Shown: in pieces, positions 15,036 to 25,840 of the stretch | Layout of the letters: the number at the start of each line of letters is the position of its first letter | How positions within the stretch are numbered: position 1 is the stretch's first letter | Assembly (NCBI GenBank): GCA_020850735.1 | Contig: JADZEE010000037.1 | Coordinates: 1-64,000 of the forward strand | Length of the DNA stretch: 64,000 nucleotides | Direction: 5' to 3' | DNA from: Gammaproteobacteria bacterium | Lineage (GTDB): Bacteria; Pseudomonadota; Gammaproteobacteria; JADZEE01 | Position numbers and translations under genes: made by a program | Notes under the pieces: generated by a model | What the model was told of the DNA's origin: nothing | Database searches by the model: none | The model's input: only the letters and a program-made list of their open reading frames with translations

Positions 15036-15507
15036 CAGCCCCGACCAGCGGGGCGAGCTCGGTGAGCGCCGCGCGATAGACCCGGCGCTTGAACGACACC
15101 ACTTCACGCAACGGCCGCCAGTAAGTCACCCAGCGCCAGTCGTCGAACTCCGGCTTGCGGGCCCGGGTCAGATTCACCGCGTCCTCAGCGGACAGCAACC
15201 GCAGCGCGAACCAGATCTGCTTCTGGCCGATGCACAGCGGCATACTCTTGGTGCGCAGGTATCGACTCGGCAGCCGATAGCGCAGCCAGCGGCTGGTGGC
15301 GCCGATGATTTCGACGTCGCCGGGTTCGAGACCGACTTCCTCGTGCAGCTCGCGCAGCATCGCCTGCTCGGGTGATTCGTGACGCTTGATACCACCCTGC
15401 GGGAACTGCCAGGCGTCCATGCCCAGCCGCCGGCCCCAGAACAGGTGCCCGGCATCGTTACAGAGCACGATGCCCACGTTGGCGCGAAATCCCTGAGCGT
15501 CGATCAT
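14920..15507 (-). CDS. rppH: RNA 5'-pyrophosphohydrolase RppH
   Basis: Nudix hydrolase that removes pyrophosphate from 5'-triphosphorylated mRNA and so starts RNase E-dependent decay. The start [15 protein letters not shown] is diagnostic, and the Nudix box spans 38-60 ([20 protein letters not shown] plus VGL). The frame continues upstream to a GTG at 15543, but the family start is ATG 15507. The protein is 195 residues; the C-terminal 35-40 (PPPDSPAL...GRRRRR) look like a read-through tail encoded antisense to the small exported gene at 14640. Confidence 0.92.
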   Translation of the reverse strand: MIDAQGFRANVGIVLCNDAGHLFWGRRLGMDAWQFPQGGIKRHESPEQAMLRELHEEVGLEPGDVEIIGATSRWLRYRLPSRYLRTKSMPLCIGQKQIWFALRLLSAEDAVNLTRARKPEFDDWRWVTYWRPLREVVSFKRRVYRAALTELAPLVGAVSAPPPDSPALPAAAGAVTDPACGERSPRSNPGRRRRR

Positions 15508-15732
15508 CTTCGTGGTCGCCTGCCGGAGCTGGGATTCTTCCACAAACGCTCACCCGGCGCCTAGCGGGCCGGTGGAAAAACCGCTCTCGCCGGCGGCACA
15601 CGGTCGGGGCGGCATCGAGCAGCCCCGATTGATGAAGCGTGCCGCAAGACACGGCGCCGGCGCAGCCGCCGCCAGGCGCGACGGTCCCGGCGCGCGAAAC
15701 CCGGACCAAGCCCGGCCCGCCCCCCGGGAAGT

Positions 15733-16713
15733 TCAGCCGAGCAGGGCCTGGACCGCGGCGCGTTCCTCCTCGAGTTCGCGTTGCGTCGCCGCCATGCGCG
15801 CGCGGCTGAAGTCGCTGATCGGAAGACCCTCGACGACGCGAAAATCACCTTCGGCGGTGGTGACCGGGAAGGAGTAGATGAGCCCTTCGGCGATGCCGTA
15901 CACGCCGCTGCTGACCACGCCCATGCTGGTCCAGTCGTTCGCGGCGGTACCGAGAGCCCAGTCCCGCATGTGTTCGAGCGCCGCATTCGCCGCCGAGGCG
16001 GCGCTCGAAGCGCCGCGCGCAGCGATGATTTCGGCGCCGCGCTTGGCGACCCGCGGAATGTAATCGTTCTCGTACCACGCCCGCTCGACCATCGACAGGG
16101 CGCTCTGGCCGCGCACCGTGGCGTGGTGCAGATCGGGATACTGGGTGGTTGAATGATTGCCCCAGATACAGACACGGCGCACGTCCGACACCGCGGCACC
16201 GGTTTTTGCGGCAAGCTGTGCGACTGCGCGGTTGTGGTCTAGGCGGGTCATCGCGGTGAACTGCCGCGGATTGAGATCGGGGGCCGACAACATCGCCGTG
16301 AGCGCATTGGTGTTGGCCGGGTTACCGACCACCAGTACCTTGACGCCGCGGCTCGCATGGTCGTTCAGCGCCTTGCCCTGCGCCTTGAATATGCCGGCGT
16401 TCTGTTCGAGCAGATCGCTGCGTTCCATGCCGGGACCACGTGGCTTGGCGCCGACGAGCAGCGCAAGGTCGGCGTCTCGGAAGGCGACGGCCGCGTCGTC
16501 GGACCGGACGATGCCGCTCAGCAGCGGAAACGAGCAATCCTCGAGCTCCATCGTGACGCCCTCGAGCGCCTTGAGGGCCGGCGTGATCTCGAGCAGTTGC
16601 AGGATGACCGGTTGATCGCTGCCGAGCATCTCGCCGGCGGCGATGCGAAACAGCAGGGAGTAGGCGATCTGGCCGGCGGCGCCGGTAACCGCGACACGGA
16701 CGGGTTGCTTCAT
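15733..16713 (-). CDS. mdh: Malate dehydrogenase (type 2)
   Basis: NAD-dependent malate dehydrogenase converting malate and oxaloacetate in the TCA cycle, 326 residues. It has the nucleotide-binding start [20 protein letters not shown], the substrate arginines around [21 protein letters not shown], the RLDHNRA segment, and the catalytic histidine in [12 protein letters not shown]. This pattern is that of the cytosolic, type 2 enzymes rather than the E. coli type. It is 66 bases downstream of gltA on the same strand, so they may share transcription. The gap includes a run of ten G residues. Confidence 0.96.
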   Translation of the reverse strand: MKQPVRVAVTGAAGQIAYSLLFRIAAGEMLGSDQPVILQLLEITPALKALEGVTMELEDCSFPLLSGIVRSDDAAVAFRDADLALLVGAKPRGPGMERSDLLEQNAGIFKAQGKALNDHASRGVKVLVVGNPANTNALTAMLSAPDLNPRQFTAMTRLDHNRAVAQLAAKTGAAVSDVRRVCIWGNHSTTQYPDLHHATVRGQSALSMVERAWYENDYIPRVAKRGAEIIAARGASSAASAANAALEHMRDWALGTAANDWTSMGVVSSGVYGIAEGLIYSFPVTTAEGDFRVVEGLPISDFSRARMAATQRELEEERAAVQALLG

Positions 16714-16779
16714 GGAGAATTTTCCTCAGCGGCAAGGTTGGCGCCCCACCCGCGCGGGGGGGGGGCCGGGAATCATGTC

Positions 16780-18087
16780 TCAGCGACGGGCGTCCATCGC
16801 CACGTAATCGCGCTGCGCCGCGCCCACGTAGAGCTGGCGCGGACGGCCGATGCGCATCTCGGCGTCCTCGATCATCTCCACCCACTGTGAGATCCATCCG
16901 GCCGAGCGCGCCAGCGCGAAAATCACCGTGAACATCGACACCGGAATGTTCAGCGCCTTCAGGATGATGCCCGAGTAGAAGTCGACGTTCGGATAGAGCT
17001 TGCGTTCGATGAAGTAGTCGTCCTCCAGGGCGATGCGCTCGAGCTCCATGGCGGTCTCGAGCAGCGGTTGGTCGATCCCCTCCATGGAATCGAGCAGGTC
17101 GTGGCACGCCTGGCGGATGATCTTCGCCCGCGGATCGTAGTTCTTGTAGACGCGGTGGCCGAAACCCATCAACCGGAACGAGTCACCCTTGTCCTTGGCG
17201 CGGGCCACGAAGCTGGAGATATTCGATACGTCGCCGATATTCTGCAGCATGTGCACGACCGCCTCGTTGGCACCGCCGTGAGCGCGTCCCCACAAGGTCG
17301 CCATGCCCGCGGCAATACAGGCGAACGGATTGGTCTCCGCACTCCCGCACAACCGTACGGTCGAAGTACTGGCATTCTGCTCGTGATCGGCGTGGAGAAT
17401 GAGCAGCAGATCGAGTGCGCGCACGGCCACCGCCTGCGACACATAGGGCTCGGCGGGCACGGAGAAGATCATGTTCATGAAATTCTCGACGTAACCGAGG
17501 GTGTTGTCCGGGTAGACGAACGGCTGGCCGAGATAGTACTTGTGGCACTTCGCGGCGATGTTCGGCATCTTCGCGATGACCCGGTGGGCGGTCAGATCAC
17601 GATCCGATGGCGAAAAAATGTTGGTGGACTCGTGGTAATAGGAGGCCATCGAACCCATGACCCCGACCATGATGGACATGGGGTGGGCATCGTAACGGTA
17701 GCCGGCAAAAAACTTGTTCAGGTGCTCGTGCACCATCGTGTGACGCTTGACGGAGTGCTCGAAGGCCTGCATCTGCGCGGGCGTGGGGAGCTCGCCATAC
17801 AGGAGCAGGTAACTGACCTCGAGAAAGTTGCTGCGTTCGGCGAGCTGCTCGATCGGATAGCCGCGATACAGCAGGACACCCGCGTCACCGTCGAGATAGG
17901 TAATCGCGCTGCGACAGCTGGCGGTGACCCCGAAACCGGGGTCGTAGGTAAACAGGCCGAGCTCGCGGTGCAGGGCCCTGACGTCGATGACCGGCTCACC
18001 GCAGGTGCCCCGCTGTACCGGGCAGTCCACCGACCGACCCGTCGTGTTGTCCGTGATTGTTACGGTGTCCTGCGCCACTCGTATCAT
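16780..18087 (-). CDS. gltA: Citrate synthase
   Basis: Condenses acetyl-CoA and oxaloacetate to citrate. 435 residues, the length of the hexameric gammaproteobacterial type. Active-site segments are [25 protein letters not shown] and the late DFYSGIIL region; AHGGANEAV is also present. It is divergent from sucA across 262 bases that must hold both promoters, and it lies directly upstream of mdh. The arrangement gathers five TCA-cycle genes in about 8 kb. Confidence 0.97.
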   Translation of the reverse strand: MIRVAQDTVTITDNTTGRSVDCPVQRGTCGEPVIDVRALHRELGLFTYDPGFGVTASCRSAITYLDGDAGVLLYRGYPIEQLAERSNFLEVSYLLLYGELPTPAQMQAFEHSVKRHTMVHEHLNKFFAGYRYDAHPMSIMVGVMGSMASYYHESTNIFSPSDRDLTAHRVIAKMPNIAAKCHKYYLGQPFVYPDNTLGYVENFMNMIFSVPAEPYVSQAVAVRALDLLLILHADHEQNASTSTVRLCGSAETNPFACIAAGMATLWGRAHGGANEAVVHMLQNIGDVSNISSFVARAKDKGDSFRLMGFGHRVYKNYDPRAKIIRQACHDLLDSMEGIDQPLLETAMELERIALEDDYFIERKLYPNVDFYSGIILKALNIPVSMFTVIFALARSAGWISQWVEMIEDAEMRIGRPRQLYVGAAQRDYVAMDARR

Positions 18088-18195
18088 CCTGGTCCCGCGA
18101 AAGGGCCGGTAGCATACCGTCCGGGATCGGCGAGCGGCAAGCGTTGCGCCGCTGTGCCCGCGGTCCGCGGCGCGTGCCGCCCGGGGCGGGCAAGC

Positions 18196-18224
18196 TTAGA
18201 ATTTGCGCGGCGTTGCAGTATGAT
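18196..18224 (+). promoter_or_regulatory. Possible sigma-70 promoter of sucA
   Basis: TTAGAA and TATGAT are separated by 17 bases, inside the gltA-sucA divergent region. The -10 matches 5 of 6 bases, the -35 only 3 of 6. It would give a leader of about 120 bases. Confidence 0.35.
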
Positions 18225-18349
18225 TTCGCTGCCTGCGCGCCCCGGTGACGGGAACAGCCAGAGCCACCGGCCGCGACGGGCGATCTGATGCTGCGGGCGG
18301 CTCCGGGCGAGGCTGGCGCCACGCGCGGTCAGCTACGGAGAAATTTGCA

Positions 18350-21184
18350 ATGAGCACGTCCGAGCCGTCCTGTCTGTACAGCGGCAATGCCGCCTTCGTC
18401 GAGGACCTGTACGAATCGTATCTGCGCGATCCGGACAGCGTCACGAGCGACTGGCGGCGTTATTTCGACACCTTCGGTGCTCCGACCGCTGCACCGGAGC
18501 GGGCGCACGGTCCGGTGCGTGCCGCCTTCGCCGCCGCGGCCCGGAGCCGGCGGACGGGCGCACCCGCGGCGGCGAGCGTGGGCATGCTGCACCAGAAGCA
18601 GGTGGCTGTGCTGCAGCTGATCAACGCACACCGCTTCCTCGGTCATCGCCAGGCGGATCTCGACCCGCTGCAGCAATACGATCGGCCGCAGGTCGTGGAG
18701 CTCGATCCGGCCTATCACGGACTCACGGACGCGGATCTCGACGCATCGTTCAATACCGGCTCGCTGTTCGGCCCGGCCAATGCGCCGCTGCGCGAGATCC
18801 TGCACATCGTCCGACAGACGTACTGCGGCACCGTCGGTGCCGAGTACATGCACATCAACGACACCGCCCAGAAGCGCTGGATCCAGGAACGCCTCGAGCT
18901 CGCGCTCGGTCGGCCGCACTACGACCCGGCCCGGCGCCGGGACATCCTCGAGCGGGTCATCGCGGCCAACGCCCTCGAGGAGTACCTGCACACCAAGTAC
19001 GTCGGCCAGAAGCGCTTTTCGCTCGAGGGCGGCGAGAGCTTCATCGCGCTGCTCGATGCCATCATCCAGGGCGCCGGAGCCGCGCACACCAAGGAGGTCG
19101 TGCTCGGGATGGCGCACCGCGGCCGGCTCAACGTCCTGGTCAACATCATCGGTAAGAACCCCGCGGACCTGTTCGACGAATTCGAGGGCAAGCACAAGCC
19201 GGACGTCGGTTCGGGCGACGTCAAGTATCACCTGGGCTACTCCTCCGACGTGCAGACACCGGGCGGCCCGGTGCACCTGACGCTGTCGTTCAACCCCTCG
19301 CACCTGGAGATCATCGACCCCGTCGTCGAGGGCTCGGTGCGCGCGCGCCAGGATAGGCGTGGCGACGCGGCCCGCAACGAAGTGCTGCCAATCCTGATCC
19401 ACGGCGACGCCGCCTTCGCCGGCCAGGGTGTGGTGATGGAGACTTTCAATCTGTCGCAGACACGCGGCTATTCCACCGGCGGTACGGTGCACGTGATCAT
19501 CAACAACCAGATCGGCTTCACGACCAGTGATCCGCTGGACTCGCGCTCGACGCTGTACTGCACCGACGTGGCGAAAGTGGTGCAGGCGCCCATTTTCCAC
19601 GTCAACGGTGACGATCCGGAGGCGGTCGTGTTCATCGCCGAGCTCGCGCTCGCCTACCGCATGGAATTCCACAAGGACATCGTCGTCGATCTGGTCTGCT
19701 TCCGGCGACACGGCCACAGCGAAGCGGATGAGCCCGCGGCGACCCAGCCGCTGATGTACCGCAAGATCCGCCAGCACCCGGGGGTGCGCAAGATCTACGC
19801 CGACCGGCTGCTGGCCGAAGGCGTCCTGGACGACGCCGCCATCGACGCGATGAGCCGGGGCTACGTCGAGGCGCTGGAGCACAACCGCATCGTGTCGCGG
19901 CCGCATGCGCAGGGCGCGGACAGCGGGTTCCTCATCAATTACGAGATTTACAAGGGTAAAGCCTGGGATCAGGACACCGACACCTCGATTACCCTCGACC
20001 GCCTGCAGGCCCTGAGCACCGGCATCACCACAGTACCGGAGGGCTTCAAGCTGCACCGCGCCGTGTCGCGGCTGCTCGACGCACGGCGCGACATGGCGCG
20101 CGGCGAGACCCCTCTCGACTGGGGTTATGCCGAGACGCTCGCCTACGCGAGCCTGCTCGAAGAGGGTTACCCTGTGCGCCTGTCCGGCCAGGACAGCGCC
20201 CGCGGCACCTTCTTCCACCGCCACGCGGTCATTCTCAACCAGGACGACGGCAGCACCTATCTGCCCCTGCAGCATCTGACTCCCGGGCAGGCGAAGTTCC
20301 TGGTCATCAATTCGACGCTGTCCGAGGCGGCCGTGCTGGCTTTCGAGTATGGCTATGCCAGCTCGGCGCCGAAGGTGCTGGTGATCTGGGAGGCGCAGTT
20401 CGGCGATTTCGCCAACAACGCCCAGGTGGTGATCGACCAGTTCATCGCTTCGTGCGAGGCCAAGTGGGGCAGGCTGTGCGGCCTAGTGATGATGCTGCCA
20501 CACGGTTACGACGGCCAGGGACCCGAACACTCCTCGGCGCGCCTGGAACGGTTCCTGCAGTTGTGCGCGGAAACGAACATGCAGGTCTGCGTCCCGAGCA
20601 CGCCGGCACAGATGTTCCACATGCTCCGGCGCCAGGTGCTGCGGCCGTTCCGCCGTCCGCTCATCATCATGAGTCCCAAGAGCCTGCTGCGGCACAAGTG
20701 GTCGACGTCGACGGTGGCGGACCTGACCGGCGGACGCTTTCACAACGTGATCGACGAAACGGATCCGATCGACCCGGCGCGGGTCACGCGCATCCTCGCC
20801 TGCAGCGGCAAGATTTACTTCGATCTGATCGAAGCGCGGCGCCAGCACGGGATCGAACACATCGCCATCGCCCGGCTCGAGCAGCTCTACCCCTTCCCCA
20901 AAGACGAGCTGCAGGCCGTGGTCGACCGTTACCCGAATGCCAAGGAAATGGTCTGGGTGCAGGAGGAACCGCGCAACCAGGGCGCATGGATGTTCATGCT
21001 GTCGCGCCACCACCTGTCCGGTTGCCTGCACAAGGATCAGACCTTGCACGCGGTGGCGCGGCCCTACTCCGCCTCGCCGGCGGTCGGCTACATGCACGTG
21101 CACCTGCAGCAGCAGCAGGCATTGCTCGACGACGCCCTGCAGCTCGGCGCCATCGATATCGACCAGCGCAAGAAGAGCGCGTGA
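18350..21184 (+). CDS. sucA: 2-oxoglutarate dehydrogenase E1 component
   Basis: Thiamine-diphosphate enzyme that decarboxylates 2-oxoglutarate and passes succinyl to SucB. 944 residues. The N-terminus [25 protein letters not shown] is the E2-binding tail typical of OdhA/SucA. [27 protein letters not shown] and [15 protein letters not shown] are core motifs, and [28 protein letters not shown]-like sequence marks the pyrimidine domain. ATG 18350 has ACGGAG nine bases upstream; the longer frame from 18245 lacks family sequence. First gene of sucA-sucB-lpdA. Confidence 0.97.
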   Translation: [944 protein letters not shown]

Positions 21185-21266
21185 TACGGGTCACGCGCCT
21201 CGCCGCTGCGTTTCCCGGTCGCGTGGCAGCGCCGCGCCCGCCCGTTCCCCGTGAGAGGAGATCGCC

Positions 21267-22463
21267 GTGCTAGTCGAAGTGAAGGTACCGCCACTCGCCG
21301 AGTCGGTGGCCGACGCAACCCTGATGAGCTGGCACAAGCGACCCGGCGAAGCCGTAGCGCAGGGCGAGAGCCTCATCGACCTCGAGACCGATAAAGTCAC
21401 GCTGGAGGTCACCGCGCCGGTCGCCGGCGTGCTCAAGGAAATCGCCCGATCCGAAGGCGAAACCGCGCTGGCCGGCGAGGTTCTGGCGGTCATCGACACC
21501 GATGCCGCGGTCACGGCCACGGCGGCGCAGGCCGACGCGGCCGCGCCGGCGACCGGCGCGACAGCGGCGGCGGACGCGCCCAGAATGAGTCCCGCCGTAC
21601 GCAAGCTGGTCACCGAGCACGCACTCGATCCCGGCCGGATCAGCGGCTCCGGCAAGGATGGTCGCATCACCAAAGGCGACGTGGTCGCACATCTGGAAAG
21701 TGCACCCGCGCCGGACGCCGAACCTCCCGCGCCGCCGCCGGCGGCGCCGATGCCTGCCGGTGCCCGCCCCGAGGAGCGGGTGCCGATGACGCGGCTGCGG
21801 CGGCGCACGGCCGAACGCCTGCTTGCCGCGCAGCACGACAACGCCCTGCTGACGACCTTCAACGAGGTCAACATGCAGCCGGTCACGGATCTGCGCGATC
21901 GCTACCGCGAACGCTTCGAAAAAGACCACGGGGTGCGCCTGGGTTTCATGAGCTTTTTCGCCAAGGCGGCCGTGGCGGCGCTGAAGAGATTCCCGATCGT
22001 GAACGCCTCGGTCGACGGTGAGGACATCGTCTACCGCGGTTACTTCGACGTCGGCATCGCGGTCGCGTCGCCACGCGGCCTGGTCGTTCCAATCGTGCGC
22101 GACGTCGACACCATGTCCTTCGGCCAGGTGGAAGCGCAGATCCGCGCGCTCGGCGAGAAGGCGCGCAGCGGGCAGCTCGCCATCGAGGATCTGACCGGCG
22201 GCACCTTCACGATCACCAATGGCGGCGTGTTCGGCTCGCTGCTGTCCACGCCGATCATCAACCCCCCGCAGAGCGCCATTCTGGGGATGCACAAGATCCA
22301 GGACCGGCCCGTCGCCGAGAACGGCGCCGTGGTCATCCGGCCGATGATGTACCTCGCCCTGTCCTATGACCACCGCATCATCGACGGCCGCGAGGCGGTG
22401 CAGTTCCTGGTCACGATCAAGGATCTGCTCGAAGATCCGGCGCGGATGCTCCTGGAGGTCTGA
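21267..22463 (+). CDS. sucB: Dihydrolipoyl succinyltransferase (E2 of 2-oxoglutarate dehydrogenase)
   Basis: 398 residues. The lipoyl domain has the modified lysine Lys43 in [12 protein letters not shown] peripheral-subunit binding domain follows (about 109-142, [20 protein letters not shown]). The catalytic domain has [16 protein letters not shown] with the active-site histidine. The start is GTG 21267, supported by AGAGGAG six bases upstream. It follows sucA by 82 bases and precedes lpdA by 19, so the three form one operon. Confidence 0.96.
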   Translation: MLVEVKVPPLAESVADATLMSWHKRPGEAVAQGESLIDLETDKVTLEVTAPVAGVLKEIARSEGETALAGEVLAVIDTDAAVTATAAQADAAAPATGATAAADAPRMSPAVRKLVTEHALDPGRISGSGKDGRITKGDVVAHLESAPAPDAEPPAPPPAAPMPAGARPEERVPMTRLRRRTAERLLAAQHDNALLTTFNEVNMQPVTDLRDRYRERFEKDHGVRLGFMSFFAKAAVAALKRFPIVNASVDGEDIVYRGYFDVGIAVASPRGLVVPIVRDVDTMSFGQVEAQIRALGEKARSGQLAIEDLTGGTFTITNGGVFGSLLSTPIINPPQSAILGMHKIQDRPVAENGAVVIRPMMYLALSYDHRIIDGREAVQFLVTIKDLLEDPARMLLEV

Positions 22464-22482
22464 AAGACAGTGAAAGTACACC

Positions 22483-23907
22483 ATGCAGAACGATGACGTC
22501 GTCGTAATCGGTGCCGGGCCGGGCGGCTACGTGGCCGCCATCCGTTGCGCGCAGCTCGGTATGAAAACCGCGTGTGTGGACGCGTGGGTCAGTCCCGGCG
22601 GCAAGCCGGCGCTGGGCGGGACCTGCCTGAACGTCGGCTGCATACCCTCCAAGGCGCTGCTCGATTCATCGCACCACTTCGAGCACATCAACCATCACGC
22701 CGCCGACCACGGCATCGCCGTCACCGGCGCGACGATGGACGTCGGCAAGATGGTCGCGCGCAAGAACAAGATCGTCGCGACGTTGACCCAGGGGATCGCC
22801 GGCCTGTTCCGCAAGAACGGGATCGACTGGCTGCAGGGGCGCGCACGCCTGCTCGGGGAGATGCGGGTGGAAATCGAACCCACCGCGAAGCAGCCGGCGC
22901 AGAAAACCGTCGTCGCCGCACGTCACATCATCATCGCCACCGGCTCCGTGCCGGCCACCATCCCGCCGGCCCGGGTCGACCAGACGCACATCGTCGATTC
23001 CACCGGCGCGCTGGATTTTCAGCAGGTCCCCGGGCGGCTCGGCGTGATCGGAGCGGGGGTGATCGGACTGGAGCTGGGCAGCGTATGGCGGCGCCTGGGC
23101 TCGGAGGTGGTGATCTTCGAGGCGCTCCCGGATTTCCTGCCGGGTGCCGACCACCAGATCGCCAGGGAGGCGCTGAAGGTCTTCGGCAAGCAGGGGTTGG
23201 ACATCCGCCTGAATGCGAAAGTGAAGACGGCCAGCGTCGCCGGCGACGCGGTCACCGTCGAGGTCGGGGTGGACAGCGCGAACGAACGCGAAACCTTCGA
23301 TCGCCTCATCGTCGCGGTCGGGCGCCGACCGAACACCGCCGGAATCGGTGCGCAGGAAGCCGGCATCGAGCTGGACGAGCGTGGCTTCGTGGTGGTCGAC
23401 GCGGACTGCCGGACCCGCGTCGACGGCGTCTACGCGGTCGGTGATGCGGTCCGCGGGCCGATGCTGGCACACAAGGCCTCCGAGGAGGGTATCGCCGTGG
23501 CCGAGCTCATCGCCGGACAGAAGCCGCACGTCGCGCTCGACCGGATCCCCTGGGTGATTTACACCTGGCCGGAGATCGCCTGGATCGGCGCCACCGAACA
23601 GGCGCTGAAAGCGGCCGGACGCGAATACCGCGCCGGCTCGTTCCCGTTCATGGCCAGCGGCCGGGCACGGGCGATGGGCGAGACCGACGGCTTCGTCAAA
23701 GTGCTCGGCGACGCCCGCACCGATGCCATCCTCGGCGTCCACGCGTTCGGTCCGAACACGTCCGAGCTCATCGCCGAAGCCGTACTCGCCATGGAGTTCG
23801 ACGGCAGCACCGAGGATATCGCCCGGACCGTGCACGCGCACCCCACCCTCGCCGAGGCGCTGCACGAGGCGGCGCTCGGCGTGGATGGCCGCACGCTGCA
23901 CATCTGA
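22483..23907 (+). CDS. lpdA: Dihydrolipoyl dehydrogenase (E3)
   Basis: FAD enzyme that reoxidises dihydrolipoamide with NAD, 474 residues. Redox-active cysteines are Cys48 and Cys53 in GGTCLNVGCIPSK. FAD and NAD dinucleotide folds are seen at VVVIGAGPGGYVAAI and LGVIGAGVIGLELGSVW, the GDAVRGPMLAHKA motif is present, and the C-terminal HAHPTLAEALHEAA has the catalytic histidine and glutamate. Third gene of the sucAB-lpdA operon; it could also serve pyruvate dehydrogenase, whose genes are not in the window. Confidence 0.97.
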   Translation: MQNDDVVVIGAGPGGYVAAIRCAQLGMKTACVDAWVSPGGKPALGGTCLNVGCIPSKALLDSSHHFEHINHHAADHGIAVTGATMDVGKMVARKNKIVATLTQGIAGLFRKNGIDWLQGRARLLGEMRVEIEPTAKQPAQKTVVAARHIIIATGSVPATIPPARVDQTHIVDSTGALDFQQVPGRLGVIGAGVIGLELGSVWRRLGSEVVIFEALPDFLPGADHQIAREALKVFGKQGLDIRLNAKVKTASVAGDAVTVEVGVDSANERETFDRLIVAVGRRPNTAGIGAQEAGIELDERGFVVVDADCRTRVDGVYAVGDAVRGPMLAHKASEEGIAVAELIAGQKPHVALDRIPWVIYTWPEIAWIGATEQALKAAGREYRAGSFPFMASGRARAMGETDGFVKVLGDARTDAILGVHAFGPNTSELIAEAVLAMEFDGSTEDIARTVHAHPTLAEALHEAALGVDGRTLHI

Positions 23908-23959
23908 TCGCGGCCCGGCGCTGCCCTGCGGCGCGATTTTCTGCTAACATCGGGCCGCG

Positions 23960-23973
23960 ATTGTGCACTGCAA
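23960..23973. promoter_or_regulatory. Candidate PhaR operator upstream of phaA
   Basis: ATTGTGCACTGCAA resembles ATTGTTGCAATGCAA at 27881 in front of the phasin gene; they differ by one inserted base and one substitution. PhaR repressors of the PHA pathway are known to bind TGC/GCA-rich sites. A weak -10 candidate (TAACAT) lies just before it. Confidence 0.4.
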
Positions 23974-24022
23974 CGTAAGCGCCGAGGCTGCACGCAGTCC
24001 CCGGTTTACAGGGGAGAGCTGA

Positions 24023-25201
24023 ATGGAAAAAGTCGTCATCGTCGGCGCCGTCCGCACGCCGATCGGCTCGTTCAACGGTGCGCTGGCCGGCGTCCCCGCC
24101 AGCGTGCTCGGTGCGCGGGTGATCGGCGCGGTGCTCGCACGCACCGGCGTCGCGCCGGCAGCCGTCGACGAAGTCATCATGGGGCAGGTGCTGACCGCCG
24201 GCTGCGGCCAGAATCCTGCCCGCCAGGCCGCCATCGCGGCGGGCCTGCCGCACTCGGTCCCGGCGCTCACCATCAACAAGGTCTGCGGCAGCGGACTGAA
24301 AGCCGTGCACCTCGCCGCGCAGGCGATTCGTTGCGGTGACGCGTCCATCGTCGTCGCCGGCGGTCAGGAGAACATGAGCCTCGCCCCGCACGTGCTGCCG
24401 AAATCACGAATGGGCGTGAAAATGGGTGACTGGAACCTGATCGATTCCATGATCGTCGACGGCCTGTGGGACGCGTTCAACGACTACCACATGGGCGTCA
24501 CCGCCGAAAACGTCGCCCGTCAGTTCGACATCAGCCGCGCGGAGCAGGATGCGTTCGCGGCGGCGACCCAGAACAAGACCGAAACGGCCCAGGCACAGGA
24601 ACGCTTTCGCGCGGAGATTGCGCCGGTCGAAATCCCGCAGCGCAAGGGTGAGCCGCTGGTCGTCGACCGCGACGAATTCCCGCGTGCCGGCGTCACCGCC
24701 CAGGGCCTGGGCAAGCTGCGTCCGGCCTTCGACCGCGAAGGCACGGTCACGGCGGGCAACGCTTCGGGGCTGAACGACGGTGCCGCAGCCGTGCTGGTGA
24801 TGTCCGCGAGCCGCGCCGCCGAGCTGGGGCTCACCCCGCTGGCGACGGTTGCCGGTTACGCGAGCGCGGGTGTCGACCCGGCGATCATGGGCACCGGGCC
24901 CATTGCGGCCAGCCGTCGCTGTCTCGAGAAAGCGGGCTGGACGGTGTCGGACCTCGACCTGATCGAGGCGAACGAGGCATTCGCCGCGCAGGCGTTGTGC
25001 GTCAATCGCGAGCTGGGTTTCGATCCAGCCAGGGTCAACGTCAACGGCGGCGCAATTGCGCTGGGTCACCCCATCGGGGCATCCGGCACGCGTATTCTGG
25101 TAACGCTGCTGCACGAGATGACGCGCCGGGACGTGAACAAGGGGCTGGCGACGCTTTGTATCGGCGGCGGCCAGGGTGTCGCCCTGGCGGTGGAGCGCTG
25201 A
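24023..25201 (+). CDS. phaA: Acetyl-CoA acetyltransferase (beta-ketothiolase)
   Basis: Condenses two acetyl-CoA to acetoacetyl-CoA, the first step of poly(3-hydroxybutyrate) synthesis. 392 residues, the length of biosynthetic thiolases. Cys88 in [32 protein letters not shown] with the histidine, and [14 protein letters not shown] are present. [21 protein letters not shown] and the [22 protein letters not shown] stretch are typical of PhaA. The next gene, phaR, is 78 bases downstream; no phaB reductase is in the window. Confidence 0.93.
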   Translation: MEKVVIVGAVRTPIGSFNGALAGVPASVLGARVIGAVLARTGVAPAAVDEVIMGQVLTAGCGQNPARQAAIAAGLPHSVPALTINKVCGSGLKAVHLAAQAIRCGDASIVVAGGQENMSLAPHVLPKSRMGVKMGDWNLIDSMIVDGLWDAFNDYHMGVTAENVARQFDISRAEQDAFAAATQNKTETAQAQERFRAEIAPVEIPQRKGEPLVVDRDEFPRAGVTAQGLGKLRPAFDREGTVTAGNASGLNDGAAAVLVMSASRAAELGLTPLATVAGYASAGVDPAIMGTGPIAASRRCLEKAGWTVSDLDLIEANEAFAAQALCVNRELGFDPARVNVNGGAIALGHPIGASGTRILVTLLHEMTRRDVNKGLATLCIGGGQGVALAVER

Positions 25202-25279
25202 GCCGTGCCGGCAGGCCTCGCCCGCAAGCGACGATGACAGTGCAGTTAACCCAGCCGACAATGACCGGACGGTGAACAG

Positions 25280-25789
25280 ATGGCCGACAAACGCATCATC
25301 AAAAAGTATCCCAATCGGCGCCTTTACGATACTGCCGAGAGCAAGTACATCACGCTCGAAGACGTGCGCCGACTGGTCCTGGAGGACATACCGTTCTGCG
25401 TGATCGACAAGAAGACCGGTGAGGACATCACGCGCAACATTCTGCTGCAGATCATCATCGAGCAGGAGGACTTCGGTGAACCGATATTCACCACGGACGC
25501 GTTGCACAAGCTCATCGGCTTTTACGGCAATTCGGTTCAGAACCTCGCCAGCGACTTCTTCGAACGCAGCATGGGCCTGCTCGCCGAACAGCAGAATCTC
25601 ATGCAGGGCCAGATCGACAAGGCGGTCGGCGGTACTCCGATGACCTCGTTCGCGGAGCTGGCCCAGCGCAACATGGCGATGTGGCGCAAGATGCAGGAGG
25701 ACTTCCTGCGCGCGGCCGGCATGGCCAGCGGCCAGGCGGGCAAGGCGGGCAAGCCGAACGACGGGACGTCCGGCGGTACCGGCGGTTGA
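25280..25789 (+). CDS. phaR: Polyhydroxyalkanoate synthesis repressor PhaR
   Basis: 169 residues. The N-terminal PHB/PHA accumulation regulator DNA-binding domain, RIIKKYPNRRLYDTAESKYI and VRRLVLEDIPFCVIDKKTGEDIT, is nearly invariant in the family. Next is the PHB-accumulation domain (EQEDFGEPIFTTDALHKLIGFYG), and the tail is Gly/Lys-rich. PhaR binds both DNA and nascent PHA granules, so phasin and biosynthetic genes are relieved when polymer is present. TGCA-rich candidate sites lie before phaA and the phasin gene. Confidence 0.95.
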   Translation: MADKRIIKKYPNRRLYDTAESKYITLEDVRRLVLEDIPFCVIDKKTGEDITRNILLQIIIEQEDFGEPIFTTDALHKLIGFYGNSVQNLASDFFERSMGLLAEQQNLMQGQIDKAVGGTPMTSFAELAQRNMAMWRKMQEDFLRAAGMASGQAGKAGKPNDGTSGGTGG

Positions 25790-25840
25790 AAGCCGGGGCC
25801 TGCCCGCCCTCGTCCTGAGGAGGATTGCTCCCGGCTTCGC

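Noticed and set aside
16756-16765. Run of ten G residues between mdh and gltA
   Set aside because: Intergenic homopolymer; may be a phase-variable tract or a sequencing-length uncertainty, but it does not affect a reading frame.
18329-20275. Very long open frame antisense to sucA (648 codons)
   Set aside because: Mirror frame caused by GC-rich third positions in sucA; composition is Arg/Val/His-rich and no domain or start signal is seen.
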